A stretch of DNA of 64,000 bases from Acinetobacter gerneri DSM 14967 = CIP 107464 = MTCC 9824 (GCF_000368565.1 NZ_KB849539.1:2381-66380), one strand, 5' to 3'. Shown: positions 45,284 to 54,478, counted from the stretch's first letter. The notes: generated by a model from the letters alone, not told the origin. Made by a program: numbers and translations.

Positions 45284-46426
45284 TTAGAAGCGATAACCCA
45301 CACCGACATAGGTAATCAGAGGGTCAATATCGATTTTAGTTTTAGCACTAATCAACTGTTTTCCTGTGTTTGAGTCGGAAATCGTAATTTTTGCATCACT
45401 ACTCATTGGTGCATAGCTGACAGAACCTACTGCAAACCAATTTGGGTTGAAGTCATAGGTTGCCCCTAAAGTGGCGATTGGGGCCCAAGCATCATCAGCT
45501 TCAACTTTGATTTTAGGGTTTGCTGAAGATGTTTTACCATCCAATGCCGCACCAGCCTTGCCATCTAAAACATTTTGGATCATATGACCAGCGGCGATGA
45601 GGTCATTGCCAATTGCATCATCAAGTTTTAAATGCGTAAAGTGTGCATACATTACCCCGACACCCACATAAGGCCTAAATTTATTGACCCCAGTTTTACC
45701 AAATTGATAATGCAGCTCAGCAGCAGGTAACCAAGCCGTAGCGGAAGCCGCTTTTTTAGATTGTGCTAAGTTGGTGATTGGAATCTGGGTATCTAAAGGA
45801 ATCCCTCCGATACCATTGATTAATCCATTAGCGATTGAGTTAACTAAGCCAGGAGGAAGCTTACCTTCAGGCGTAGCAGTACCAAGAACAGGTGCATTAA
45901 TTTGTCCTTCACCTTTAATATCTACTTTAGGCGGAACCCCAGCTTTGATTTCCAATGAAATATTATCGGTAAAAAAGTAGTTGCTCATAATACCGAAAGT
46001 ATCGACATCTTCAGCTTTCAAGCCAGCATTTGCATTACTCCAACTGTCTAAGCTCGTGATATTTGCTTTACCACTCATGTCAGCAGTTAATGTGCCATTT
46101 TTTATTAAACCTAATGTTTCACCCAACTTCGCTATTTGCTGAAGCTTTGATTTTTTAGCATTTCCATCTTCAGTATCGGCAATTGCATTCGTAACTGTAT
46201 CCAATTGCACATCGCCTACAGCATAGTCACCTTTTGATACAACAGTGTTGATATTTACACCATTAGGATCACCTTGTGGCGCGGCATGTAACCAACCTGC
46301 AGAGATAGAGAAACGCTTAAAGCCATCACCATCCTTTAAGCTAAAGTAGGGTGAGTCTGCAAATAAATGCCCTGAAACTCCAAAGATAGAAGCTGAAGTA
46401 GCGAGATATAAAATAACTTTTTTCAT
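45284..46426 (-). CDS. OmpW-family outer membrane protein with enlarged insert
   Basis: 380 residues, well above the ~210 usual for OmpW/AlkL. A signal peptide (MKKVILYLATSASIFGVSGHLFA) precedes DSPYFSLKDGDGFKRFSISAGWLH. OmpW marks are VDTFGIMSNYFFTDNISLEIKAGVPPK, LPAAELHYQFG, FRPYVGVGVMYAHFT, and the C-terminal strand PLITYVGVGYRF ending in Phe. Extra segments sit at residues ~50-130 (after GDPNGVNINTV), ~170-215, and ~265-300. These would be extracellular or periplasmic loops. It should form an 8-stranded barrel for hydrophobic small molecules. Function otherwise unknown. Confidence 0.82.
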   Translation of the reverse strand: MKKVILYLATSASIFGVSGHLFADSPYFSLKDGDGFKRFSISAGWLHAAPQGDPNGVNINTVVSKGDYAVGDVQLDTVTNAIADTEDGNAKKSKLQQIAKLGETLGLIKNGTLTADMSGKANITSLDSWSNANAGLKAEDVDTFGIMSNYFFTDNISLEIKAGVPPKVDIKGEGQINAPVLGTATPEGKLPPGLVNSIANGLINGIGGIPLDTQIPITNLAQSKKAASATAWLPAAELHYQFGKTGVNKFRPYVGVGVMYAHFTHLKLDDAIGNDLIAAGHMIQNVLDGKAGAALDGKTSSANPKIKVEADDAWAPIATLGATYDFNPNWFAVGSVSYAPMSSDAKITISDSNTGKQLISAKTKIDIDPLITYVGVGYRF

Positions 46427-46759
46427 AAGGGGACTCCATGTCCGATCAATCGTTCGTGTTTTTATAAGTCGCCATTATTTAAGATTATTCGAAAATTGAA
46501 TGTAGGGTTTAAATACGCTTTTCTTTAAGCTTTGTGTAATTACATACGTTTTTGAGGGGTTTAAGTAAAAAAATAGTGGTCTCATGTAATGAAGATTGCA
46601 TAATGTTACAGAATTTGAATGTTGTAAATTATATTGATGATTAATATATTTTATTATAAATCAATTAAATGAGTTTTTAGAAGCTTAGAGTTTAATAAAA
46701 AAGGCCATAATATGTATGACCTTTTATTCCATAAACCTTCATCTAAGGTCAATGACAGT
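46427..46759. other. Intergenic region upstream of the OmpW gene
   Basis: 333 AT-rich bases with no gene. It holds the promoter region of the OmpW gene and the map terminator at 46697-46725. Confidence 0.5.
46697..46725 (-). terminator. map terminator
   Basis: Minus-strand AAAAGGTCATA / TATGGCCTTTT with one G-U wobble and a T run, 35 bases past the map stop. Confidence 0.8.
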
Positions 46760-47584
46760 TTAGTTTTTGAAGCGCGAAAGATCTTCTTCAGGACGTGCTG
46801 TAAGTACTTCTACACCGTCTTTTGTGACCAATAAAGTATGTTCATATTGAGCAGACAATTTATGATCTTTGGTTACAACAGTCCATTTGTCACCCATCAA
46901 ACGAGTTTGCCAAACACCCGCATTGACCATTGGCTCGATGGTAAAAGTCATACCTTCTTCAAGTACCATGCCTGTATTTTGCTGACCATAGTGCAAAACT
47001 TGTGGTTCATCATGGAAAACAGTACCGATACCGTGACCACAGTATTCACGGACGACACTGAAGCGCTCTGATTCAACGTATTTTTGGATCGCCGCGCCAA
47101 TATCACCAATGGTTGAACCCGGTTTAACAGTTGCGATACCACGATACATGGCTTCTTGAGCAACATGACAAATACGATTTGCAAGTACAGAACCTTCACC
47201 AATGACGTACATCATATTGGTATCGCCGTGGTAACCATCTTTGATTACAGTGACGTCGATATTTAAAATGTCACCATTTTTTAAGATTTTTGATTCAGAA
47301 GGGATACCGTGACAAACCACATGGTTCACTGAAGTACAAATCACATGCTGAAAAGCAGGGCGACCTGGAGCTGCACCATAACCTAAACAAGCTGGGATTG
47401 CATTTTGGACATTGACGATATAATCGTGACAAATTGTATCGAGTTCGAGTGTGCTGACACCTGCTTTAATATGTGGTTTGATCATATCCAAGACTTCTGC
47501 CGCCAGTCTTCCCGCCACACGCATCTTTTCAATTTCGTCTGCAGTTTTGATTAATCGACGTGGAGCTTCGTAAGTACTATTCAT
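46760..47584 (-). CDS. map: Methionine aminopeptidase, type I
   Basis: 274 residues. Pita-bread fold markers include IKTADEIEKMRVAGRLAAEVLD, CLGYGAAPGRPAFQHVICTSVN, HGIPSESKILKNGDILNIDVTV (metal Asp), YHGDTNMMYVIG (Asp), EYCGHGIGTVFHDEPQVLHYG (His), GMTFTIEPM (Glu) and AQYEHTLLVT (Glu). All five metal ligands are present. It removes the initiator Met from nascent proteins. It is divergent from rpsB, as in E. coli, and the shared 250-base gap must contain both promoters and the S2 leader. Confidence 0.97.
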   Translation of the reverse strand: MNSTYEAPRRLIKTADEIEKMRVAGRLAAEVLDMIKPHIKAGVSTLELDTICHDYIVNVQNAIPACLGYGAAPGRPAFQHVICTSVNHVVCHGIPSESKILKNGDILNIDVTVIKDGYHGDTNMMYVIGEGSVLANRICHVAQEAMYRGIATVKPGSTIGDIGAAIQKYVESERFSVVREYCGHGIGTVFHDEPQVLHYGQQNTGMVLEEGMTFTIEPMVNAGVWQTRLMGDKWTVVTKDHKLSAQYEHTLLVTKDGVEVLTARPEEDLSRFKN

Positions 47585-47739
47585 GATCTTTAAAAACTTT
47601 TGGAAATTTGTAGGTGTATATGGTATAAATAGCCGCCCATTTTATCAAATGCTTTTCGTGAATAATTTTTGAGACAAGTTTTAAGGCTGGTTTTTAAAAT
47701 AATATTCACTTAAAAAATATGATAAATGGTGAAACTAAA

Positions 47740-47797
47740 ATCCGCACATATATCGTCACATTACTCTGGGTGCCTTTTAAAGGTGGAGAATGCGGAT
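47740..47797 (+). promoter_or_regulatory. Candidate rpsB leader hairpin (S2 autoregulatory region)
   Basis: ATCCGCA (47740-47746) pairs with TGCGGAT (47791-47797) and encloses a smaller CCTTTTAAAGG hairpin in the untranslated leader of rpsB. In gammaproteobacteria S2 represses its own operon through the leader. The fold is visible; equivalence with the known motif is inferred. Confidence 0.5.
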
Positions 47798-47834
47798 ATA
47801 TGGAGGCCTAACCCAAACTTAAGGTATATAGAAA

Positions 47835-48587
47835 ATGGCAGATTACAACGTAAGTATGCGCGACCTTCTTCAAGCTGGTGCGCACTTTGGTCACCAAACT
47901 CGCTTCTGGAACCCAAAAATGCGTCAATACATTTTTGGTGCGCGTAACAAAATTCATATCATTAACTTAGAACACACTGTTCCTGCGTTAAATGATGCAT
48001 TGAACTTTGTTAACAATCTTGCTAGCAAAAAGAACAAAGTATTATTCGTTGGTACTAAACGTGCTGCTTCTAATATCATCCGTGAACAAGCTCAACGCGC
48101 TGGTCAACCATATGTAGATCACCGTTGGTTGGGTGGTATGTTGACTAACTGGAAAACTCTCCGTCAGTCAATCAACCGTTTAAAAGATCTTCAAACTCAA
48201 TCTCAAGACGGTACTTTTGCTAAGCTTACTAAACGTGAAGCTTTAGAACGTACTCGTGAGATGGAAAAACTTGAACGCTCTTTAGGCGGCGTTAAAAACA
48301 TGGGTGGTTTACCTGACGCATTATTCATTATCGACGTTGATCATGAAGCAATTGCGATTAAAGAAGCTAAAAACCTTGGTATTCCTGTAATCGGTATCGT
48401 TGATACTAACTCAAACCCAGATGACGTAGATTTCGTTATTCCTGGTAATGATGATGCGATTCGTGCAGTAACACTTTATGCTTCAGCTATGGCTGATGCG
48501 ATTCTTGCTGGTAAAGAATACGCTCAAACTCAAGCTAATGCTCAAGCAAAAGGCGAAGAAGCAGCTAAAGAAGCTCCTGAGGCTTAA
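47835..48587 (+). CDS. rpsB: 30S ribosomal protein S2
   Basis: 250 residues, full length. N-terminus [38 protein letters not shown], then [28 protein letters not shown], and [27 protein letters not shown] are diagnostic. The tail is Ala/Glu-rich. S2 joins the 30S late in assembly and helps recruit S1. Same strand as tsf, 141 bases upstream, with an attenuator-like terminator between them, as in E. coli rpsB-tsf. Confidence 0.98.
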   Translation: MADYNVSMRDLLQAGAHFGHQTRFWNPKMRQYIFGARNKIHIINLEHTVPALNDALNFVNNLASKKNKVLFVGTKRAASNIIREQAQRAGQPYVDHRWLGGMLTNWKTLRQSINRLKDLQTQSQDGTFAKLTKREALERTREMEKLERSLGGVKNMGGLPDALFIIDVDHEAIAIKEAKNLGIPVIGIVDTNSNPDDVDFVIPGNDDAIRAVTLYASAMADAILAGKEYAQTQANAQAKGEEAAKEAPEA

Positions 48588-48655
48588 TGCGTTTTGACGC
48601 AGCTTTGTCATTTTTGCGACATGTAATGCTGGCAAATTAAGCGTCAAGAAAGCAC

Positions 48656-48687
48656 AAAACGGCCCAGATCAATTTTGGGTCGTTTTT
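48656..48687 (+). terminator. rpsB-tsf intercistronic terminator/attenuator
   Basis: AAAACGGCCCA / TGGGTCGTTTT stem with a G-U wobble and a short T run, between rpsB and tsf. It may lower tsf expression relative to rpsB rather than end all transcripts. Confidence 0.75.
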
Positions 48688-48728
48688 GTTTAAAAGATTG
48701 ATATTTCTACCGTATTTAGGAGAATAAC

Positions 48729-49604
48729 ATGACTGCAGTTACTGCGAGCATGGTAAAAGAATTACGTGACCGTACTGGTCTTGCTATGATGGAATGCAAA
48801 AAAGCATTGACAGAAGCAGACGGTGACATCGAATTAGCGATTGATAACCTTCGTAAATCAGGTCAAGCAAAAGCTGCTAAAAAAGCAGGTAACATTGCTG
48901 CTGATGGCGCGATTACTATCGTTCAAGAAGGTAACAAAGCAATTTTGGTAGAAGTTAACTGCCAAACTGACTTCGTTGCTAAAGACGGTAACTTTGCAGG
49001 TTTCTCTGAGCAAGTAGCTAAAGCTGCTTTGGCTGCAAATGAAACTGATGCTGCTAAAATTGCTGAACTTAAACTTGCTGATGGTCATACTGTAGAAGAA
49101 GCTCGTATTGCGCTTGTTCAAAAAATCGGTGAAAACATCCAAGTTCGTCGTGCAAGCATTATTGAAGGTGAAAACCTTGCAGTATACAAACACGGTTTAA
49201 AAATCGGTGTAGTTGTATCTTACACAGGTGATGCTGAAACTGGTAAAGGTTTGGCTATGCACATTGCTGCATTCAACCCAGTTGCTGTTTCTGCTGATCA
49301 AGTTCCTGCTGATCTTATCGCGAAAGAAAAAGAAATCGCTGAAGCTAAAGCATTGGAATCTGGTAAACCTGCAAACATCGTTGAAAAAATGGTTACTGGT
49401 TCAGTTGAAAAATACTTGAACGAAGTTGTTTTAGAACGTCAACAATACGTTATCGACAACGACAAAAAAGTTGCTGAAATCTTGAAAGCAACTGGTACTA
49501 CTGTTGCTCAATTCGTTCGCTTCGAAGTAGGTGAAGGTATTGAGAAAAAAGCAGAATTAAGCTTCGCTGAAGAAGTTGCTGCTGCTCAAGCTGCTGCAAA
49601 ATAA
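48729..49604 (+). CDS. tsf: Elongation factor Ts
   Basis: 291 residues. The N-terminal UBA-like domain VKELRDRTGLAMMECKKALTEADGDIELAIDNLRK is diagnostic, followed by the TDFVAKD motif of the core (EVNCQTDFVAKDGNF), and two dimerisation subdomains. It is the nucleotide exchange factor for EF-Tu. AGGAGA precedes the ATG. The gene has very biased codon use, as expected for high expression. A strong terminator follows; frr/pyrH, often next in other genomes, are not here. Confidence 0.98.
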   Translation: MTAVTASMVKELRDRTGLAMMECKKALTEADGDIELAIDNLRKSGQAKAAKKAGNIAADGAITIVQEGNKAILVEVNCQTDFVAKDGNFAGFSEQVAKAALAANETDAAKIAELKLADGHTVEEARIALVQKIGENIQVRRASIIEGENLAVYKHGLKIGVVVSYTGDAETGKGLAMHIAAFNPVAVSADQVPADLIAKEKEIAEAKALESGKPANIVEKMVTGSVEKYLNEVVLERQQYVIDNDKKVAEILKATGTTVAQFVRFEVGEGIEKKAELSFAEEVAAAQAAAK

Positions 49605-49623
49605 TTTTTAAAATTATTTTGTG

Positions 49624-49651
49624 AAAAAGCCTCCTTTCGGGGGCTTTTTTT
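49624..49651 (+). terminator. tsf terminator
   Basis: AAAAAGCCTCC / GGGGGCTTTTTTT hairpin with loop TTTC and a U tract, 20 bases after the tsf stop. Confidence 0.92.
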
Positions 49652-49680
49652 ATGGTTGATCGGAGTTTATAAATTTGTGT

Positions 49681-49754
49681 CCGTCGTCACATTTCATCAC
49701 TGGACTTTTTTCTGCTGCTTAAAACAAACAGCAAGAAATGAAATGTCGGGACGG
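49681..49754. repeat. 74-base imperfect palindrome
   Basis: Outer arms CCGTC and GACGG, then ACATTTCAT (49689-49697) and ATGAAATGT (49738-49746), with an inner TGCTG / CAGCA hairpin. It could be a small mobile repeat or the foot of a structured RNA. The remaining gap to 50050 shows nothing else. Confidence 0.45.
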
Positions 49755-50050
49755 GTGAGAGTAATTTAAAATTTCATAAAAATAAAACAGAAACTTAGTT
49801 TTGGAACTGAAACAGCATTGATGCGATAAGGAGGGATATTTTTTCGGGAGTTGAATGTATTGATCTAAACAACTAATTTAAAAATAAAGCTTCTCTACAA
49901 AAATAAAGTAAACAATTTCATATTCTAGGTAATTGTATTGGTTTCTACTTTGGTGTCTGAATGATTTTTTCATGCTAAAACCTCAGACCGAATATCACCC
50001 CCAGAGCCACGACGACAAAAGGGCTGACTACAGGTTTAAATATATAATAT

Positions 50051-50317
50051 TCAATTCAGGATATTTTCAGACCATTTTAAAAAAATGTCTCGATCACTGA
50101 ATTCTGGGGCCAATCGAATAGATATTTCTTGTTTATCACCAAACTGACCGGAAAATTTAAAAGGGGGAGTGAATTTAAAACTAGTGCTATCTCCATCATG
50201 GCATTCTGCAAAAAAAGCCTGAATTTTATTGAATTCTCCTGTATTCAAAAAGTTAGGGCGCTCAAGTAAAAAATAGTAGATTTGCTGCAATGTATAAAAC
50301 TCATACTTTTTGTTCAT
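50051..50317 (-). CDS. Small protein of unknown function
   Basis: 88 residues, MNKKYEFYTLQQIYYFLLERPNFLNTGEFNK..., with AAGAG about seven bases upstream of the ATG. No signal peptide or membrane span. Aromatic-rich with mixed alpha/beta character (FKFTPPFKFSGQFGDKQEISIRL). I do not recognise a family. The ribosome site and unbiased composition support a real gene, but conservation could not be tested. It precedes the MerR-linked cluster on the opposite strand with over 500 bases between. Confidence 0.5.
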   Translation of the reverse strand: MNKKYEFYTLQQIYYFLLERPNFLNTGEFNKIQAFFAECHDGDSTSFKFTPPFKFSGQFGDKQEISIRLAPEFSDRDIFLKWSENILN

Positions 50318-50762
50318 TTTATACGCTCTTTTATCATAGTGTGTTATTCATAATGCGCTTTTAATTGGATAAATAATAGTTGAAATTTCAATTAATTTTG
50401 TATACCTGATAGGCGGTACAATTAAAAAAAAATCTCAATAAAATTAAATATAGAGTTTATTTTCAATTTTTGTGGTATTTAAATAGAGAAAATACTCAAG
50501 CAGGCAGGATTTTAGATTCAATATTGATTGCTTATGCTTATATAAATCTATTCTCTAGTCCTATTTGTGATATCAATTCATCAGAATTTTAGTATTTTTT
50601 TATAAATGATTGAATATTTTAAATGAAATAGGTCTTTCGATATTTTCACGACCCATAATTTTTTCTAACGAGCTTATTGTATTTAGGGTAAATCGATAAC
50701 GATACAAATACTGACATTGCATACCTTTCTTACAAATATCCATTCCTGTGAAGTAAAAAGTA
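50318..50762. other. AT-rich gap before the MerR-linked cluster
   Basis: About 445 bases with no supported gene. A minus-strand frame at 50600-50815 has no credible ribosome site and reads through the hydrolase promoter, so I do not accept it. Confidence 0.45.
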
Positions 50763-50793
50763 TTTACCTTAAAGTGCGCTTTAAAGATAAGAT
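50763..50793 (+). promoter_or_regulatory. MerR-type promoter of the alpha/beta hydrolase gene
   Basis: -35 TTTACC, 19-bp spacer containing the dyad TTAAAG-TGCG-CTTTAA, -10 TAAGAT. The long spacer filled by a dyad is typical of promoters remodelled by MerR-family activators. Confidence 0.75.
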
Positions 50794-50855
50794 AATTTTG
50801 AATAAAACTAAACAAATTATTTAGTAAAACTTAATTTTATCTAAGGAGTCATTAC

Positions 50856-51686
50856 ATGAGCTACGTTACAACAAATGATGGAGTTGAAATTTTCTATAAG
50901 GACTGGGGACCACGTGATGCGGAAGTATTATTTTTCCATCATGGCTGGCCGTTAAGTTCTGATGATTGGGACGCGCAATTACTCTATTTTCTCGGAAAAG
51001 GATATCGTGTTGTAGCGCATGATCGACGTGGGCATGGTCGTTCATCTCAAGTATGGGATGGGCATGATATGGATCATTATGCCGATGATGTTGCTGCCGT
51101 TGTTAAACATTTGGGTATTAACAAAGCAGTGCATATTGGTCATTCGACAGGTGGTGGAGAGGTTGCGCACTATATTGCAAAACATGGTGAAGCACACGTT
51201 TCTAAAGCTGTTTTAGTCAGTTCTGTACCTCCTCTAATGGTAAAAACTGAAAATAATCCAAATGGTTTACCGAAAGCAGTATTTGATGATTTTCAAAATC
51301 AATTATTTAACAATCGTGCAGAATTTTATCGTGCTGTACCTGAAGGACCATTTTATGGGTTTAATCGTGCAGGTGCCAAAGTTTCAGAACCCGTGATTCA
51401 AAACTGGTGGCGTCAGGGCATGATGGGTGGTGCAAAAGCTCATTACGACGGTATTGTTGCATTTTCACAAACCGACTTTACTGAAGATCTGAAAAAAATC
51501 TCAGTCCCAGTGCTCGTTATGCATGGTGATGATGACCAAGTTGTACCGTTTGAGATCTCAGGAAAATTATCAGCAGAATTGGTACAGAATGGTACATTGA
51601 AAGTCTATCCAGGTTTTTCACATGGTATGTTGACTGTAAATGCTGAAACGATTAACCCTGATTTGTTGGCATTTATCCAAAGTTAA
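50856..51686 (+). CDS. Alpha/beta hydrolase, non-heme chloroperoxidase/arylesterase-like
   Basis: 276 residues, cytoplasmic. VEIFYKDWGPRDAEVLFFHHGWPLSSDDWDAQ and HDRRGHGRSSQ, the nucleophile elbow GHSTGGG (Ser ~98), the acid in MHGDDDQVVP, and the His in PGFSHGM give a complete triad. The closest remembered group is cofactor-free haloperoxidase/perhydrolase-like esterases. True substrates of these are mostly unknown. The upstream promoter has the same MerR-type dyad as three other enzyme genes in this cluster. A good terminator follows, so it is transcribed alone. AAGGAG precedes the ATG. Confidence 0.88.
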   Translation: MSYVTTNDGVEIFYKDWGPRDAEVLFFHHGWPLSSDDWDAQLLYFLGKGYRVVAHDRRGHGRSSQVWDGHDMDHYADDVAAVVKHLGINKAVHIGHSTGGGEVAHYIAKHGEAHVSKAVLVSSVPPLMVKTENNPNGLPKAVFDDFQNQLFNNRAEFYRAVPEGPFYGFNRAGAKVSEPVIQNWWRQGMMGGAKAHYDGIVAFSQTDFTEDLKKISVPVLVMHGDDDQVVPFEISGKLSAELVQNGTLKVYPGFSHGMLTVNAETINPDLLAFIQS

Positions 51687-51713
51687 TTGATCGTTGAAAG
51701 TTTAATGTCATTT

Positions 51714-51742
51714 AGGGCTACCCAAGGGTAGCTCTTTTTTTT
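51714..51742 (+). terminator. Terminator of the alpha/beta hydrolase gene
   Basis: GGGCTACCC / GGGTAGCTC with one G-U pair followed by a T run. Confidence 0.85.
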
Positions 51743-51764
51743 GAAATAAATTTGGATTAAGTGC

Positions 51765-51795
51765 TTGACCTTAAAGTTTACTTTAATCTTAGAGT
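51765..51795 (+). promoter_or_regulatory. MerR-type promoter of the flavin oxidoreductase gene
   Basis: -35 TTGACC, 19-bp spacer with the dyad TTAAAG-TTTA-CTTTAA, -10 TAGAGT. It overlaps a false N-terminal extension of the downstream frame. Confidence 0.8.
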
Positions 51796-51823
51796 GTATC
51801 CTAACTCAATAGAGATACAACTT

Positions 51824-53053
51824 ATGCATATTTTTAAATCACTCGTTCTTCCAAATGGACAGGTCATTCCAAACAGACTTGCTAAAGCGGCAATGGAAGA
51901 AAATATGGCGAATATTGATCAACTTCCAGAACAAAAATTATTTAATTTATATCGAGTTTGGGCTGATGGCGGTGTTGGTTTAATGATTACGGGTAATGTC
52001 ATGGTCGATCGTCGTGCGATGACTGGACCGGGTGGGGTGGTATTGGAGAATGATCAGCATCTGCCAGCATTTCAACAATGGGCGAAAATAGCGCGTTCTA
52101 AAGGTGCTCAGGTCTGGATGCAAATTAATCATCCGGGTCGACAAATGCAATCCAATTTGGGACAGCAGACTTGGGCTCCTTCGGCAATTCCCCTTGATTT
52201 AGGAAAAATGTCCAATAAATTTGATACTCCTATTGAAATGACACAATCTATGATTGAGGAAGTCATTCAACGTTTTGCACATACAGCACAACTTGCTGAA
52301 CAAGCGGGTTTTACAGGTGTAGAAATCCATGCGGCACATGGCTATTTACTCAGTCAGTTTTTATCTCCTTTGAGCAATCAACGTAAAGACCATTGGGGCG
52401 GTTCATTGGAAAATCGTGCGCGCCTGCTCATTGAAATCGTCAAAGCGACTCGTGCTGTAGTATCTAAAGATTTTGCAGTTGCAGTTAAACTAAATTCCGC
52501 AGATTTTCAACGTGGTGGATTTAGTGCTGATGATGCGAAGCAAGTTGTAGAAATGTTAAATACCTTGGCTGTCGATTTGGTTGAATTGTCTGGTGGAAGC
52601 TACGAGGCTCCTGCAATGCAAGGTCAGGCACGAGATGGCAGAACATTGGCACGTGAGGCTTATTTTTTAGAATTTGCCACAGAGATTCAAAAAATTGCCA
52701 AAATGCCAATCATGGTGACTGGTGGAATTAGACGTAAAGAAGTTGCGGAACATGTTGTTGAAAGTGGTGTTGATATGGTGGGTATTGCAACTGCATTGGC
52801 GATTGAGCCAAATTTACCCAATGCATGGAAATCAGGGCATAAAGATACGCCACATTTGAAACCTATTCATTGGAAAAACAAGACGCTTGCTTCAGTGGCG
52901 AATATGTCTACAGTGAAATATCAATTACGCAAACTGAGCAAAGGTCAACAAACCAATGCAAAAGTTTCTCCACTTTGGGCGTTGATTTTACAGCAGTGTG
53001 CAATGATGAAACGTACCAAGCAGTATCGTAAGGTTATGCAAAGTAGTACTTAA
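51824..53053 (+). CDS. NADH:flavin oxidoreductase, Old Yellow Enzyme-like
   Basis: 409 residues from MHIFKSLVLPNGQ. This start is chosen because AGAGA lies nine bases upstream and because the longer frame from 51761 would translate the promoter itself. FMN-barrel marks: VIPNRLAKAAMEENMA, GGVGLMITGNVMVD, QINHPGRQMQ, GVEIHAAHGYLLSQFLSPLSNQR, WGGSLENRARLL and MVTGGIRRKE. It lacks the C-terminal FeS/NAD domains of 2,4-dienoyl-CoA reductase. OYEs reduce activated alkenes such as enones and enals, and nitro compounds; this matches a role in electrophile removal, by inference. Confidence 0.9.
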   Translation: MHIFKSLVLPNGQVIPNRLAKAAMEENMANIDQLPEQKLFNLYRVWADGGVGLMITGNVMVDRRAMTGPGGVVLENDQHLPAFQQWAKIARSKGAQVWMQINHPGRQMQSNLGQQTWAPSAIPLDLGKMSNKFDTPIEMTQSMIEEVIQRFAHTAQLAEQAGFTGVEIHAAHGYLLSQFLSPLSNQRKDHWGGSLENRARLLIEIVKATRAVVSKDFAVAVKLNSADFQRGGFSADDAKQVVEMLNTLAVDLVELSGGSYEAPAMQGQARDGRTLAREAYFLEFATEIQKIAKMPIMVTGGIRRKEVAEHVVESGVDMVGIATALAIEPNLPNAWKSGHKDTPHLKPIHWKNKTLASVANMSTVKYQLRKLSKGQQTNAKVSPLWALILQQCAMMKRTKQYRKVMQSST

Positions 53054-53070
53054 ATGATATTTAAAAAATC

Positions 53071-53097
53071 AAAGAGTGTTGAATGGCACTCTTTTTT
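53071..53097 (+). terminator. Terminator of the flavin oxidoreductase gene
   Basis: AAAGAGTG / CACTCTTT stem with an eight-base loop and T run. Confidence 0.85.
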
Positions 53098-53250
53098 ATA
53101 TTTGATCATTGTGAGATATCTATTTTAAATAAATCAGAAAGTACCATTTGCTTATAATCACTGAATAGATTGGCGAATATGCGTATTTTACTTCTGCAAT
53201 AAAAAAGCATGATGTTATCCAGCACGCTTTTGTTCAATGCAATATAAAGA

Positions 53251-54360
53251 CTATTTATTCCACTCATCAATTGGCGTTGGCATATGTAATGCCAATTGTG
53301 CATCTTTAATCACATCCATACGCAAAATTTTCTTCGCACCCAATTGATCAAGTAACTGACTCACAGGTCCACCATTACGCTTGAGTTCTACATGTTTAGG
53401 AAACATTTTTTGTGCAAAGGTTAAATTATTTGCCTGCACATATGATCTATACCAAATTCCATCTACTTGATTAAGCATGTTTTTCTTTTCTAGGTGAGAT
53501 TCATTTTTCACAGTTTTTAACTTTGGCGTTGGAGCATTCAAGCTCACATCAATGTTGCCTTGTGTATCATATAAATTCGCTTGAATATGATCATCGATAT
53601 TTAAATCAATCGCAGTTAACCATTTCGGTAAGTTATATCCATAAACGCCACGCACACGCGCAATTTCAGTGTCGACAGGCAATGCCAACACATAACCATA
53701 AAATTCATGCTGGCGAATCGAGGATATTAACTCAGCCACATTCGAACCTTTGGCATTTGGGCGACGCACTACAACAGCTACGGAAACTTCGTCATAAGGA
53801 TCATTATCCCAAACATCATAGGCATAAAACGTTAGAGAAACTAAGCCATATCCTAAAATAGGGCTTAATGCTTCAACTTTGGCAGGCAATTTGGCTTTTA
53901 ATTTGTCCAATGGAGCAAGCATTAACAACTGGACTTGACTACTTTGATAATAATAATTTGGAGACCATACTTTTCCGACACGTGTATCAACCAGTTGTTT
54001 GGGATTTTTTCTAAAAAAATCAACATTAGTTATACGAGAGTCCTTTGCGACTTGCTCTAAATCAGGTTTTGAATGAAAACGATCATAGAAACCATTTTTA
54101 GGTACTTGAACTTTATTTGTGCCAAACTCAACTGTAACAAACTCTGTGGCATACGGATATTGTGTTTGAGGTTGATCTGCAAGTACCAAATGGGAAGAAA
54201 GCGTACTTGTACTATTTTGCATCACGGAATTCTCTTGTGGTGTTGAGATAAATTGAGTTGAATTTGCTGGAGCAAGATGATCAGTTGCAAATGAGTGCGT
54301 ATAAGTCAGACCCATAGCAAGCGCAAGCAAAGCTTGTTGTATATTGAATTTTTTAGACAT
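53251..54360 (-). CDS. Exported acetoacetate decarboxylase-family protein
   Basis: 369 residues. Signal peptide MSKKFNIQQALLALAMGLTYTHSFA predicts periplasmic location. The region ~120-300 resembles ADC-family proteins: KVWSPNYYYQSSQVQLLMLAPLDKLKAKLP, YGLVSLTFYAYDVWDNDPYDEVSVAVVVRRP, YGYVLALPVDTEIARVRGVYGYNLPKWLTAIDL. Export is unusual for this family; the true substrate and whether the Schiff-base Lys is present could not be confirmed. It is divergent from merR and has a MerR-type promoter of its own. Confidence 0.75.
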   Translation of the reverse strand: MSKKFNIQQALLALAMGLTYTHSFATDHLAPANSTQFISTPQENSVMQNSTSTLSSHLVLADQPQTQYPYATEFVTVEFGTNKVQVPKNGFYDRFHSKPDLEQVAKDSRITNVDFFRKNPKQLVDTRVGKVWSPNYYYQSSQVQLLMLAPLDKLKAKLPAKVEALSPILGYGLVSLTFYAYDVWDNDPYDEVSVAVVVRRPNAKGSNVAELISSIRQHEFYGYVLALPVDTEIARVRGVYGYNLPKWLTAIDLNIDDHIQANLYDTQGNIDVSLNAPTPKLKTVKNESHLEKKNMLNQVDGIWYRSYVQANNLTFAQKMFPKHVELKRNGGPVSQLLDQLGAKKILRMDVIKDAQLALHMPTPIDEWNK

Positions 54361-54391
54361 CAGATTTAACTCAATTTCTTTGGTTAAATTT

Positions 54392-54422
54392 ATGCTAAGT
54401 TTAAAGTGAACTTTAAGGTCAA
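54392..54422 (-). promoter_or_regulatory. MerR-type promoter of the exported ADC-family gene
   Basis: On the minus strand: -35 TTGACC, 19-bp spacer with TTAAAG-TTCA-CTTTAA, -10 TAGCAT. Located in the gap shared with the merR gene. Confidence 0.8.
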
Positions 54423-54478
54423 GAGCTTTGAATAAAATTTATAACAAGTTTTTTGATTGAATTTTAATCTGGATAAGT

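Noticed and set aside
47726..47947. Plus-strand frame overlapping the start of rpsB
   Set aside because: It runs through the structured rpsB leader and into rpsB in another frame; no independent support.
50600..50815. Minus-strand 71-codon frame before the alpha/beta hydrolase
   Set aside because: No ribosome site at a useful distance, AT-rich composition, and its 5' end crosses the MerR-type promoter at 50763-50793.
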